A DNA stretch of 64,000 nt. It comes from Veillonella agrestimuris (GTDB taxonomy: Bacteria; Bacillota; Negativicutes; Veillonellales; Veillonellaceae). The position numbers and the translations under genes are program-made. The notes beneath the pieces are model-generated. The model was not told the DNA's origin. It did not search any database and saw only the letters and a program-made list of their open reading frames with translations. This document shows positions 15,954-24,879 of the stretch, one piece after another (positions within the stretch are counted from its first letter, which is position 1; every line of letters starts with the position of its first letter). The DNA is taken from contig NZ_CALPCS010000003.1 of the NCBI RefSeq assembly GCF_943193065.1, forward strand, positions 1 to 64,000. Direction: 5' to 3'.

Positions 15954-16928
15954 TTATAAAGAATGTGCTCTTAACTCTTCCGGTGTTTGTGTGGAAATCC
16001 AAGCTGGTGGAATATCGAATACTGTGTAGCAACCTGTGCCGCCGTGTTTCGCGAGGCGATAGATGCCACGCGCGTAAGCTACAAGAGCAGATCCAGTGAA
16101 TTCAGGGTTGGAATCAAGTTTCAAGGAGTACTCAATAACGTGGCGAGTACCGTCTGTACTTTCACCAGAGCGAAGAACAAAGCCACCATGAGGAATACCT
16201 TTGTGGTTCGTATCAAGTTCTTCTTGAGAAATGAAGTTAACGATTGTTTCGTAACCTACGAAGTAGTTCTCCATCGTTTTAATTTCGTTTTCGATTTTTG
16301 CTTTGTCCGCATCAGGAGCAGCTACAACGTAGCACTCGCGAAGGTGGCCTTTGTAGCCGTCTACATCAGGAGTTTGGCCATTGCGAATTTCTTCTAAGTA
16401 TTGTTCTTTAGGTACTGTATATTGACGAGCATCAACTACACCTTCGATACGGCGGATTGCGTCGGAGTGACCTTGGGATACACCGCGACCCCAGAATGTG
16501 TAAGATTTGCCTTTTGGCAAGATACTTTCAGCAAATACGCGTTGCAAAGAGAACATACCTGGGTCCCAGCCGCAAGAAATAAGAGCTGCAGTGCCGGCTT
16601 CTTTGGCTACTTTATTAACTGCTTCGTAATGTTCAGGAATGCGAGCGTGTGTATCGAAAGAGTCGATGCAAGTGAAATATTTCGCAATCATCGGTGTTTG
16701 TTCAATTAAGTCAGTAGCAGATCCACCGCATAATACCATAACGTCGATTTTACCTTTGAAATTTGGAAGATCTTCCATTGTATAGCTAGGTACACCAGAT
16801 ACTGTTTCTAAGCCTTTACGGCGAGAAAATACGCCTACTAATTCCATATCTGGTTGTAATTTAACAGATGCTTCTACGCCGCGGCCTAAGTTACCGTAGC
16901 CTACGATACCAATACGAATGTTGCTCAT
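15954..16928 (-). CDS. ddh: meso-diaminopimelate dehydrogenase
   Basis: 324-residue NADPH-dependent enzyme that converts tetrahydrodipicolinate plus ammonia in one step into meso-DAP, for lysine and peptidoglycan. ATG 16928 follows AAGGAGG; an upstream in-frame start at 16964 is rejected. The N-terminal Rossmann motif IGIVGYGNLGRG, CGGSATDL, GWDPGMFSLQRVF and GRGVSQGHSDAIRRI are family signatures. It lies 90 bp downstream of dapL, same strand, likely one operon. Having both dapL and ddh gives two parallel routes from the same substrate. Confidence 0.94.
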   Translation of the reverse strand: MSNIRIGIVGYGNLGRGVEASVKLQPDMELVGVFSRRKGLETVSGVPSYTMEDLPNFKGKIDVMVLCGGSATDLIEQTPMIAKYFTCIDSFDTHARIPEHYEAVNKVAKEAGTAALISCGWDPGMFSLQRVFAESILPKGKSYTFWGRGVSQGHSDAIRRIEGVVDARQYTVPKEQYLEEIRNGQTPDVDGYKGHLRECYVVAAPDADKAKIENEIKTMENYFVGYETIVNFISQEELDTNHKGIPHGGFVLRSGESTDGTRHVIEYSLKLDSNPEFTGSALVAYARGIYRLAKHGGTGCYTVFDIPPAWISTQTPEELRAHSL

Positions 16929-17018
16929 ATTAGCCTCCTTGTGATTAACATATACTTTATACATAATTATGATACATAGGTCTTTACTATACTATGATAG
17001 CATTAGAACTAGTTGAGA

Positions 17019-18248
17019 TTAAAATTTGATGTTTTTAATGCGCTCCACAGCACGGATTGTATTTTCTCGTGTACCGAAGGAGGTCATACGAAGGTAGCCT
17101 TCGCCATGAGGACCGAAACCAGAACCTGGGGTAGATACGATTTGTGCTTGTTCTAATAAGATATCAAAGAAATCCCAGCTATTCATATTGTTTGGTGCTT
17201 TTACCCAAATGTATGGAGCATCAACGCCACCGTATACAGTGAGACCAAGAGCTTCAAGGCCTTCTTTGATGATGCGGGCGTTTTCTTTGTAGTACGCAAT
17301 GTTCGCTCTTGTTTGTTCGCGCCCTTCTTTTGTGTACACCGCTTCGGCGCCGCGTTGAACGATGTACGGTACGCCGTTGAATTTTGTAGCTTGGCGACGG
17401 TTCCACATTGGATTGAGTGGGTGACGCTCACCAGATTTTGTCTTGGCTGTCACTTCTTTAGGGATGACTGCATAGGCGCAACGAGTGCCAGTGAAACCTG
17501 CCGTTTTAGAGAAAGAGCGGAATTCGATAGCCACTTCTCGAGCTCCTTCAATTTCGTAGATAGAATGAACGGTATCTTCTGTGCTGATGAAAGCTTCATA
17601 AGCAGAGTCAAACATTAATACAGCGTCATTGTCTTTACACCATTTGATCCATTCTGCTAAGCGGGCACGGCTAAGCACTGTGCCTGTTGGATTATTAGGG
17701 GAGCAAAGGTACACAATATCTACGCGCTCTGATGGGAATTCAGGGGAGAAGTTGTTCTCTGCCGATGTAGGAAGGTATACGACTTTAGGGAAGATACCAT
17801 CTACTGATTCACCAGTGCGGCCGCCCATTACATTACTATCAAGATATACTGGATATACAGGGTCAGTAATAGCGATAACATTGTCTTCGCTAAATAATTC
17901 TTGAATATTAGCTACATCAGATTTTGCACCATCAGAGATAAATACTTCGTCCATAGCGATATTGATGCCTAATGGCTTATAGTCGCCATCTACAATGGCT
18001 TGGCGAAGGAAATCGTAACCTTGCTCAGGACCGTAGCCACGGAATGTTTCTGCTTTACCCATTTCTTGAACAGCTTTTGTCATAGCATCTACAATGACAG
18101 GTGCCAATGGAAGGGTAACATCGCCGATGCCAAGGCGAATAATATCTGCATCAGGATGAGCCTTTTGGTAATCTTTTACTTTTTCTGCGATTCGTACAAA
18201 TAGGTACGTACCTTTAAGATTTAAATGATTTTCGTTTATATTAGCCAT
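17019..18248 (-). CDS. dapL: LL-diaminopimelate aminotransferase
   Basis: 409-residue fold-type I PLP aminotransferase that turns tetrahydrodipicolinate into LL-DAP, skipping the succinyl or acetyl steps. AAAGGAG precedes the ATG. Markers: LGIGDVTLPLAP, FRGYGPEQGYDFLR, LCSPNNPTGTVLS, and the PLP lysine in FRSFSKTAGFTGTRCAY. Length and order match the DapL family. LL-DAP would still need epimerase DapF, not in this window. The upstream region 18249-18513 is AT-rich; I see no lysine riboswitch in it. Confidence 0.95.
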   Translation of the reverse strand: MANINENHLNLKGTYLFVRIAEKVKDYQKAHPDADIIRLGIGDVTLPLAPVIVDAMTKAVQEMGKAETFRGYGPEQGYDFLRQAIVDGDYKPLGINIAMDEVFISDGAKSDVANIQELFSEDNVIAITDPVYPVYLDSNVMGGRTGESVDGIFPKVVYLPTSAENNFSPEFPSERVDIVYLCSPNNPTGTVLSRARLAEWIKWCKDNDAVLMFDSAYEAFISTEDTVHSIYEIEGAREVAIEFRSFSKTAGFTGTRCAYAVIPKEVTAKTKSGERHPLNPMWNRRQATKFNGVPYIVQRGAEAVYTKEGREQTRANIAYYKENARIIKEGLEALGLTVYGGVDAPYIWVKAPNNMNSWDFFDILLEQAQIVSTPGSGFGPHGEGYLRMTSFGTRENTIRAVERIKNIKF

Positions 18249-18513
18249 ACTAACTCCTTTTCTCTAAAAGATATGATGTATTTATAGCACTTATATATGT
18301 AAAAGTACAGACGCATATATGGTGTATATACATTTATATCTCTTTATATAATAAATGATATACATTTTCGGTGCAATAATTTTCTATAGAATTTTAAGTA
18401 TAAAGAAAATTGAAGTATACATAATAAAAAGTACGATTGTTTATTGTATAAAGCTATATTAATATAGTATCTATTAGATATTTTAGGTATTGTTTATAGG
18501 AAGGGGTACTATC

Positions 18514-19698
18514 TTGTTTACAATGGATACAAAAGGGTGGCTATTTATCAGTGTGTTGAGTGGCTTAATGGCCTTTACATCACTGTCGACAGATATATAT
18601 TTACCGGCTATGCCTGAAATGGGACGTGATCTACAAGGTGATGCGGAATTAACTATAACGGGATTTCTCATCGGCTTTTCCTTTGCTCAACTATTTTGGG
18701 GCGCTATTAGCGATAAAATAGGCCGGAAGATTCCTCTTATTGTTGGAATGATTTTGTTTGTTATCGGCTCTGTAGGATGTACCTTGGCGACATCTATGTA
18801 TGAATTGTTAGCGTGGCGCGTATTCCAAGCCTTTGGGGCTTGTGTAGGCCCCATGTTGTCGCGGGCGATGATTCGAGATTTATATAGCCGAGCAGAGGCC
18901 GCTAAAATGTTGTCCACCTTAGCTATCGTTATGGCCATTGCTCCTATTGCAGGGCCTATGTTAGCAGGCCATATGTTGTTGTGGTATTCTTGGCATAGTA
19001 TCTTTTGGCTCCTTGTCGTCATTGGGGTTATTATGTTAACGTTTATTTTATTTTTACCGGAAACACATCCAGAAGAACGCCGCAGTCATCGCTCTATGGC
19101 CGCTACCTATGGAAATTATTGGATTTTGTTGCGCAATAAGGGATTTATGAAATATACTCTTTGCGTTACATCTTTTTATATGGCTATTTATGCCTTTTTA
19201 ACGGCATCTCCATACGTATATATTGATGTATTCCATGTGCCAAAAGAGAATTTCGGCTATTTATTTGCTCTAAATATCATCGGTGTTATGCTCTTGAGCG
19301 CTGTTAATCGACGTATCGTAAGCGCCATTCGATTAGACCGATTGTTGCGGTATTCTACTATGTTTTCAGCCCTTTGCGTTATTGTTGTATTAGCGTTGAT
19401 GTTGGCTGGTTTTACATCGTTAACGTTAATTGTCGTGGGGTGCTTTTTATTTTTCTCTATGAATGGCATTATCGCAGCTGTTACAAATGCGTTAGCTCTC
19501 GATAGAGCAGGACGTATTGCTGGATCCGGTGCTGCTTTGCTTGGTGCTATGCAATATGGCAGTGGTATTGTGTCGTCTTTAATTCTCACGGTACTGCCTA
19601 ATGATTCCCCTATACCAATGATGATGGTTATAGGTGTCTTTGTTATTATTTCTGCTATCATCGCCTATCCAGAAGATGAGCGATATAGTCGTATATAA
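18514..19698 (+). CDS. Bcr/CflA-family multidrug MFS exporter
   Basis: 394-residue major facilitator with 12 hydrophobic segments. The start is probably TTG 18514: AGGAAGGGG (18498-18506) is 7 bp from it but 16 bp from the ATG at 18523. Family signs are STDIYLPAMPEM in the first periplasmic turn, WGAISDKIGRKIPL (motif A) and AWRVFQAFGACVGPMLSRAMIRDLY. Bcr/CflA members export drugs such as bicyclomycin or chloramphenicol, and some export cysteine. The following secreted protein gene starts 10 bp after its stop, so they form an operon. Confidence 0.9.
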   Translation: MFTMDTKGWLFISVLSGLMAFTSLSTDIYLPAMPEMGRDLQGDAELTITGFLIGFSFAQLFWGAISDKIGRKIPLIVGMILFVIGSVGCTLATSMYELLAWRVFQAFGACVGPMLSRAMIRDLYSRAEAAKMLSTLAIVMAIAPIAGPMLAGHMLLWYSWHSIFWLLVVIGVIMLTFILFLPETHPEERRSHRSMAATYGNYWILLRNKGFMKYTLCVTSFYMAIYAFLTASPYVYIDVFHVPKENFGYLFALNIIGVMLLSAVNRRIVSAIRLDRLLRYSTMFSALCVIVVLALMLAGFTSLTLIVVGCFLFFSMNGIIAAVTNALALDRAGRIAGSGAALLGAMQYGSGIVSSLILTVLPNDSPIPMMMVIGVFVIISAIIAYPEDERYSRI

Positions 19699-19708
19699 AG
19701 GAGTTATG

Positions 19709-21097
19709 ATGAAATTACGTTTACAAACTATGATTTGTGCTAGCCTTATGGCAGCGGTTCCTTTTACTATAACTATGGCTCAAGATGTGCCTGGTGAAAG
19801 TCTTTCTGTACAACAAGTAGCGCCTGTAGCATTACATAGTGTTAAGGAGACAGCGAAAACAACAGATGCAATCCGTCATATTAGTAATATTCCTGTTGTT
19901 TATGGTGATGGTATTCAAGTTGCTGCTGTAGCCATTTCCTACCCAGAACCGGTGAAAGCATCGTCGCTTTCAAAAGATACCTATGTCGTAGAAGGAAAGA
20001 CGATCAACCGGGTTTATGTGAATGACACACCGGCTATGGACGTTAAAGGGAATAAGAAAAGTGGGCCTTACGTTATCGTTGAATTTGAACATGTGAACTC
20101 CACACCATTTACTATGGCAGATAGACCGAAACGAAATAATTCGGAAAATAATGCAGCTCCTAAAGATGCGAGTAGTCGCTCTGATCGCAAAGTGCCAGTG
20201 CTTTCATCCTCGGTAGAACAAAAGAAGGTCGTGGAGTCGAAAACAGGAAAGCAATATGTGCCTACAACATCTGCTATTACATCGACCACAGTGGAACCGT
20301 CCTTAATTGATGAGTTTAAGACCTATACATTTACGGATGAAGCTGTAGGAGCAACGATGCCGTATAATATTTATTTGCCTAAGAACTATGATTCTAATAA
20401 ACAATATCCATTGTATGTATTTATTGGAGATGCGAGTACAAATATTAATAATGATAAAACGGTATTGTTCCAAGGTGATGGAGCAATGGTTTTTGCTGCA
20501 CCAGAAGAACAGGCAAAACACGAAGCCATTATTTTAGCACCTCAGTATACGCAGGATTTGGTAGATCAACTAGGAATGATGACTACTGATGAAAATGTGT
20601 GGACACCAGGTTTGCAACTAGTAACCGATTTGATTCATCACATTATCGAGACCTACCCTGTTGACACAGATCGCATTTATGGATCTGGACAATCTCAAGG
20701 GGGCATGGCTAATATTGCCATTTCCGATCGCTATCCCGATTTATTCACTGCTCAATTTTTAGTAGCGTGCCAATGGAATACAGAAGAAATGAAAGTCTTA
20801 AAAGATAAGAAGTTGTGGATTCTCGTTTCCGAAGGTGATGAGAAGGCGTATCCATCTATGAATACTGCTACGAAAAACTGGGAAGACTTAGGTGCAAAGG
20901 TGGCACGTAGTCCTATGTGGAATAGTTACTCTACGCCAGAACAGTTTGATGTGTTAGTAAATGATATGAAAGCACAGAAGGCAAATATTAACTACTCTGT
21001 TTTTGAAGGTGGCAGCCATATGTATACTTGGTCTGTAGCGTATTCTATTGAAGGAATCAGAGACTGGCTCTTTAGTCAAAGCAAATCAGAGAAATGA
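19709..21097 (+). CDS. secreted alpha/beta-hydrolase, esterase-like
   Basis: 462 residues. ATG 19709 is chosen because AAAGGAG is 5 bp upstream (only 2 bp from ATG 19706). A Sec signal peptide (MKLRLQTMICASLMAAVPF, end near TMAQD) is followed by a poorly conserved, low-complexity segment (to about 200) and a C-terminal alpha/beta-hydrolase domain of the PHB-depolymerase/esterase type. That domain has an oxyanion region YNIYLPKNYD, nucleophile elbow GSGQSQGG and late His in GGSHMYTW. A Ser-Asp-His triad is likely; the substrate is unknown. It is co-transcribed with the MFS exporter. A periplasmic location is expected. Confidence 0.82.
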   Translation: MKLRLQTMICASLMAAVPFTITMAQDVPGESLSVQQVAPVALHSVKETAKTTDAIRHISNIPVVYGDGIQVAAVAISYPEPVKASSLSKDTYVVEGKTINRVYVNDTPAMDVKGNKKSGPYVIVEFEHVNSTPFTMADRPKRNNSENNAAPKDASSRSDRKVPVLSSSVEQKKVVESKTGKQYVPTTSAITSTTVEPSLIDEFKTYTFTDEAVGATMPYNIYLPKNYDSNKQYPLYVFIGDASTNINNDKTVLFQGDGAMVFAAPEEQAKHEAIILAPQYTQDLVDQLGMMTTDENVWTPGLQLVTDLIHHIIETYPVDTDRIYGSGQSQGGMANIAISDRYPDLFTAQFLVACQWNTEEMKVLKDKKLWILVSEGDEKAYPSMNTATKNWEDLGAKVARSPMWNSYSTPEQFDVLVNDMKAQKANINYSVFEGGSHMYTWSVAYSIEGIRDWLFSQSKSEK

Positions 21098-21111
21098 TTG
21101 ACGGGGTGCCC

Positions 21112-21140
21112 TTGATTTTAATAGCTAAATAAGATATAAT
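21112..21140 (+). promoter_or_regulatory. promoter of rpsF-ssb-rpsR
   Basis: TTGATT (21112-21117), 17-bp spacer, TATAAT (21135-21140). Confidence 0.8.
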
Positions 21141-21146
21141 AGTGAA

Positions 21147-21213
21147 GCTTATTGATGGTAAGCACTTCCTACCCCTATGTGTCGATAGGGGCATTAGTCC
21201 GAAAGAGGAGGTG
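21147..21213 (+). promoter_or_regulatory. rpsF leader, candidate S6:S18 autoregulatory RNA
   Basis: The leader folds a strong hairpin CCCCTAT / ATAGGGG (21171-21190) followed by an unpaired-looking AGTCCGAAAG just before the ribosome site. Leaders of this operon in many bacteria carry an S6:S18 binding motif with a conserved CCG; the match here is by eye only. Confidence 0.4.
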
Positions 21214-21220
21214 ATTTTGT

Positions 21221-21505
21221 ATGAACAAATACGAAGTCATGGTTATTGTGAAACCAGCTGAAGAAGAAGCAACTAATGCTGTCATTGAAAAAGTGGAAGC
21301 TTTAATTGCTCGTGTAGGCGGCACAGTAGAAAAGGTAGATCGTTGGGGCAAGCGTCGTCTTGCTTACGCAGTGAAAAAATTCACTGACGGTTTCTACGTA
21401 TTGGTTAACTTTGAAGCAAATCCTGCAGAAATCAAAGAAATCGATCGCGTATTGAAAATTACCGACGAAGTCCTAAGACACCTGATTGTTAAACACGAAG
21501 CATAA
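21221..21505 (+). CDS. rpsF: 30S ribosomal protein S6
   Basis: 94 residues, normal for bacterial S6, which binds S18 on the platform of the 30S subunit. AGAGGAGGTG precedes the ATG. Family signatures MNKYEVMVIVKP, DRWGKRRLAYAVKK and DGFYVLVNFEA are present. First gene of the conserved rpsF-ssb-rpsR operon. Confidence 0.98.
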   Translation: MNKYEVMVIVKPAEEEATNAVIEKVEALIARVGGTVEKVDRWGKRRLAYAVKKFTDGFYVLVNFEANPAEIKEIDRVLKITDEVLRHLIVKHEA

Positions 21506-21525
21506 TTAAAGCCTGGAGGAAAAAG

Positions 21526-21924
21526 ATGAACTCTGTACAAATTCTAGGTAATTTAGCTCGTGATCCTGAAGTACGTTTTACTAAGACTGGTAGAGCTGTA
21601 GCGACTTTCACAGTTGCTGCTACAAACACTTATATTGACTCCACAACAAATGAAACGAAAGAACAAACTGCTTTCATCAATTGTGTAGCGTGGGGCAAGC
21701 TTGGTGAAGCTGCAGGCAATCTTCGTAAAGGCAGTCGCTGCTTTGTAGAAGGTCGTTTGCAAACTCGTTCTTATGAAACGCAGGATGGTCAAAAACGGTA
21801 CGTTACTGAAGTAGTAGCGAACTTTGTGGGCCAATCCCTTGATATGAATACTAATTCTTTCGATGGTGGGTCCAATTTTGATAGTTTCAGCTCAGGCGGA
21901 GATGACGAAGACATTCCGTTCTAG
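21526..21924 (+). CDS. ssb: single-stranded DNA-binding protein
   Basis: 132-residue SSB that coats single-stranded DNA and recruits repair enzymes. An N-terminal OB fold (MNSVQILGNLARDPEVRFT to about residue 105) is followed by a short Ser/Gly-rich linker and the intact acidic tip DDEDIPF that binds partner proteins. The linker is shorter than in most SSBs (usual total 150-180). GGAGG is upstream. It lies between rpsF and rpsR, as usual. Confidence 0.97.
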   Translation: MNSVQILGNLARDPEVRFTKTGRAVATFTVAATNTYIDSTTNETKEQTAFINCVAWGKLGEAAGNLRKGSRCFVEGRLQTRSYETQDGQKRYVTEVVANFVGQSLDMNTNSFDGGSNFDSFSSGGDDEDIPF

Positions 21925-21963
21925 TGTTAGGGACTCCTACTAATTCGAAAAGGAGGATTCGCA

Positions 21964-22194
21964 ATGAGAAGAGATAGAGGCAGAAAGCCAAGAAGAAAAG
22001 TATGCGTTTTCTGTGCAGACCATATCGATCAAATCGACTATAAAGACGTTGCTAAACTTCGTCGTTTTACGACTGAACGCGGCAAAATCTTACCTCGTCG
22101 TATTTCCGGTACTTGCGCAAAACATCAACGCAAATTAACTACATCTATCAAACGTGCACGTGCAATTGCATTATTGCCATTCACAGCAGAATAA
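21964..22194 (+). CDS. rpsR: 30S ribosomal protein S18
   Basis: 76-residue basic protein, normal length, partner of S6. AAGGAGGATT precedes the ATG. Signatures: [10 protein letters not shown] (with two Cys kept, the zinc-type C+ form in part), [30 protein letters not shown] and [14 protein letters not shown]. Last gene of the operon, followed by a terminator. Confidence 0.98.
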   Translation: MRRDRGRKPRRKVCVFCADHIDQIDYKDVAKLRRFTTERGKILPRRISGTCAKHQRKLTTSIKRARAIALLPFTAE

Positions 22195-22207
22195 TAGAGT
22201 ATAAACA

Positions 22208-22246
22208 TAAAACCCCAGTAACTATCATGGTTACTGGGGTTTTTGT
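22208..22246 (+). terminator. terminator of rpsF-ssb-rpsR
   Basis: 14-bp stem AAAACCCCAGTAAC / GTTACTGGGGTTTT with a short loop, then T-rich sequence. Confidence 0.92.
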
Positions 22247-22372
22247 TTTGTAAATTTGCTTAATCTATATAATCTAATTAATATGCAAATATGTATTTTT
22301 ATGCTATATTATAAATAATAGTAAGTGTAGTACCTCGTATTTCCTGTAGGTTCAGTAAAGGGAGGATTATAC

Positions 22373-23236
22373 ATGAAGTTCTTAAAAAAAGATGTTTCTA
22401 GGCGACAATTTATAGGTAGCGCCTTAGCATTGGCGGCAGCTTCCGCAGTGCCCTCATTTATACGTGGTGCGTATAAACCAACACAGAGAGACTCGTTACA
22501 GGTCTGGACGTGTGGGGGCCTGTCGGAAGCTTTTTTAGATATTAATCAAACTTATGAAATGAAAACAGGGCACAATATCCAATATACAGGAGCCTTTGCA
22601 GGCGCTATTGGTAAGTCATTAATGGCGGAGAAGAGTCAAACTGAAATGTTTGGTGCCAGAGGTTTAGCGCTAGCGAAGAATATGCGTAAAAAGGGAATTA
22701 GCCTTAAATTTGAGCCATTATGTTTTACTGATTATGTTATCGTTACACCGAAAGGCAACCCGAAAGGTATTCGTGATTTACAAGATATGACAGAGCCTGG
22801 TGTACGTGTCATGTTGCCGTTAGGGGCATCACCGCCTGGCAGTGAATCGGTAAAGGGCATTATGAAATTGTCTGGCACTACAGAGGGTATTATGAGAAAT
22901 ATGACAGCCAATAGGGCTTGTGTTATTTCTATGATGTGCGAGCTAGTAGAGGGTGAAGGCGACGTATCAATTGTAGAAAAACGCCTCATTACCCATGATC
23001 GATTTAAAGATAGAATCGATTGGATGCCTATACCAGGGCAATTTGTACCACCCGCACCGTTGACGTTCACTATGAATACTATGAAATATGTAAAAGACCC
23101 AGTGCTCGCAGCAGATTATGTGGAGTTTGTTCGTTCCAGCGAAGGCCAGCAAATTTTAGAAAATCACGGATTTACCTCTGTTCATAGTCCAAGAGGACTC
23201 GATTTAATCGAAAGGTTTGGTGTGAAAGATGTGTAA
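22373..23236 (+). CDS. Tat-exported ModA-like substrate-binding protein
   Basis: 287 residues. GGGAGG precedes the ATG. The N-terminus has a twin-arginine signal (SRRQFIGSALALAAASA), pointing to export of a folded, possibly cofactor-loaded protein. The mature part has a type II periplasmic-binding fold close to ModA: EMKTGHNIQYTGAFAGAIG, a central hinge around VMLPLGASPPGSESVKG, and the end YVEFVRSSEGQQILENHGF, which parallels the end of ModA at 8085. No ABC permease or ATPase adjoins it. Instead, its stop overlaps a polyferredoxin gene and a NifB-like gene follows, so it probably serves a redox or metal-cluster job. The ligand is unknown. Confidence 0.8.
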   Translation: MKFLKKDVSRRQFIGSALALAAASAVPSFIRGAYKPTQRDSLQVWTCGGLSEAFLDINQTYEMKTGHNIQYTGAFAGAIGKSLMAEKSQTEMFGARGLALAKNMRKKGISLKFEPLCFTDYVIVTPKGNPKGIRDLQDMTEPGVRVMLPLGASPPGSESVKGIMKLSGTTEGIMRNMTANRACVISMMCELVEGEGDVSIVEKRLITHDRFKDRIDWMPIPGQFVPPAPLTFTMNTMKYVKDPVLAADYVEFVRSSEGQQILENHGFTSVHSPRGLDLIERFGVKDV

Positions 23237-24011
23237 TCAATGTCAGACTACGAGCGGCGGAACTAGCAATTGTAATACTACTAAATTATCTATGTGGCGA
23301 CGTATCGTGCAAATTATATTTCTTGCTATCCTTGGTAAATGGATGTATTACGGTGTGTTTAGATGTCCATATATTGTTCCTTTCGTTAATTGTGAAAGTT
23401 GTTCCATTATTACTTGTTGGGGGCGTATTACGACGTATTTTTATGGGTGGTGGATTGCATTACCTATATTGGTCATTCTCTTTGGACGTGCTTTTTGTGG
23501 TTGGCTCTGTCCTAGCGGTTGGGTTAATCAAATGTTAGGCAAATTTTCTATGGTTAAACTAAATTCAGATAAACCTTGGATTAGAGGGTTACAAATTGGC
23601 ATGGTTTTGATGATTTTGGCGGGTCTTGTTGTTTATTTTGTGTATGGTAATCCGCGTATTATGATTCCTATTAGGACTAGTGATGAATATTTCAACGCCG
23701 TTATTTTATCGGTTAGCTTTGGTGAATGGTATTGGGTGACACGGACAATTACTGTCGTTTCTTTCATTGTTGCGTCTCTTATTATTGCCAATGTATGGTG
23801 TCGATTTGTCTGTCCTGCAGGCGGGATTATGGAGCTTTTACGGAAGATTTCTATTTTCAAAGTTTATAAAACAGATGATTGCGATGATTGCAATGCATGC
23901 CGTCGCGTTTGCGAAATGGGAACACGGCCTAATGAAATGAATTGTACCAATTGCGGCGCTTGTTTACATGTGTGCCACAAAGATGCTATCCATTTTGGTA
24001 TGAAATGGTAG
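23229..24011 (+). CDS. NapH/CcoG-like membrane polyferredoxin
   Basis: 260 residues. The ATG at 23229 overlaps the end of the previous gene by 8 nt, which indicates translational coupling. Four to five hydrophobic helices carry the membrane Cys motifs CPSGWVNQ and CRFVCPAGGIMEL typical of NapH/NosR-type electron-transfer proteins. A cytoplasmic C-terminal ferredoxin pair has C-x2-C-x2-C-x3-C in CDDCNACRRVC and again in CTNCGACLHVC, enough for two 4Fe-4S clusters. The N-terminus has extra Cys (CNQC). It could pass electrons across the membrane, either to the NifB-like enzyme inside or the Tat-exported protein outside. Confidence 0.85.
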   Translation: MCNQCQTTSGGTSNCNTTKLSMWRRIVQIIFLAILGKWMYYGVFRCPYIVPFVNCESCSIITCWGRITTYFYGWWIALPILVILFGRAFCGWLCPSGWVNQMLGKFSMVKLNSDKPWIRGLQIGMVLMILAGLVVYFVYGNPRIMIPIRTSDEYFNAVILSVSFGEWYWVTRTITVVSFIVASLIIANVWCRFVCPAGGIMELLRKISIFKVYKTDDCDDCNACRRVCEMGTRPNEMNCTNCGACLHVCHKDAIHFGMKW

Positions 24012-24023
24012 AAAGGATAGGTT

Positions 24024-24854
24024 ATGACTGATGTAAAAGGACAAAGTTTCCTGCAAAATCATCCTTGCTATAACAAAGAGGCTTCTGCTCACTGGGGCCG
24101 CGTACATTTACCAGTAGCGCCACATTGTAATATTCAGTGTAATTATTGTAATCGCATGTATGATTGTGCTAATGAAAATCGACCAGGAGTAACGCAAAAA
24201 ATCTACACACCTCAAGAGGCGGTAGATTTTCTCCATACATTATTTAAGAAACGTCAAGATATTTCTGTAGTAGGTATCGCAGATCCTGGTGATCCTATGT
24301 GTGATGCAGAGGACATGTTAGAAACATTCCGATTGGTGAAAGCATCATTTCCTCACGTTATGTTGTGTTTGTCTTCTAATGGTCTTGCAGTGCCAGAATA
24401 TGTAAAAGACATTGCTGAACTCGGTATTTCGCATGTAACGATTACAGTTAATGCTATTGACCCTGAAATAGCGCAACATATGTATGCCTTTGTACGTTAT
24501 AACAATACTATTTATAAAGGGATAGAGGCAGCTCGGTTATTATTAGAGAAACAAGATGAAGCCATTCGTAGATTAAAAGAACATAATGTTATTGTTAAGT
24601 TAAATACAGTTGTTGTACCAAAGGTTAATATGGCACATATTCCAGATATAGCAAAACAAGCAAAAGTCTGGGGGGTTGATTTGATGAATTGTATTCCTAT
24701 GATTCCTGTTCACGATACGCCTTTTGCTAACTATACGAGTCCTACTGCAGAGGATATCGACTCGTTGCGACAATTTATTGGTGAATATGTGCCGCAAATG
24801 ACCCACTGTCGTCGCTGCCGTGCTGATGCAATTGGAAAATTATGTGAGTCATAA
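24024..24854 (+). CDS. NifB-like radical SAM protein
   Basis: 276 residues matching the core of nitrogenase cofactor synthase NifB without the C-terminal NifX-like domain. An HPCYNKEA motif near the N-terminus supplies ligands for the second cluster. The radical SAM cluster motif C-x3-C-x2-C is in CNIQCNYCNRMYDCANE, followed by RPGV. Other NifB landmarks: GIADPGDPMCD, SNGLAVPE, HVTITVNAIDPEI, GIEAARLLLEKQ, VKLNTVVVP and the terminal CRRCRADAIGKL. All clusters needed to build the 8Fe-9S-C precursor seem present, yet no nifHDK is in the window. AAAGGATAGG is upstream; 12 bp from the polyferredoxin gene. The real product in this organism is open. Confidence 0.88.
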   Translation: MTDVKGQSFLQNHPCYNKEASAHWGRVHLPVAPHCNIQCNYCNRMYDCANENRPGVTQKIYTPQEAVDFLHTLFKKRQDISVVGIADPGDPMCDAEDMLETFRLVKASFPHVMLCLSSNGLAVPEYVKDIAELGISHVTITVNAIDPEIAQHMYAFVRYNNTIYKGIEAARLLLEKQDEAIRRLKEHNVIVKLNTVVVPKVNMAHIPDIAKQAKVWGVDLMNCIPMIPVHDTPFANYTSPTAEDIDSLRQFIGEYVPQMTHCRRCRADAIGKLCES

Positions 24855-24879
24855 GTAGCCATATGTGTTTAACACGGTA

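Noticed and set aside
15987..16709. Long + strand frames opposite ddh
   Set aside because: They are the complement of a well-supported enzyme gene and give Cys- and Phe-rich nonsense.
18249..18513. Lysine riboswitch upstream of dapL
   Set aside because: The stretch is AT-rich and lacks the conserved five-helix core.
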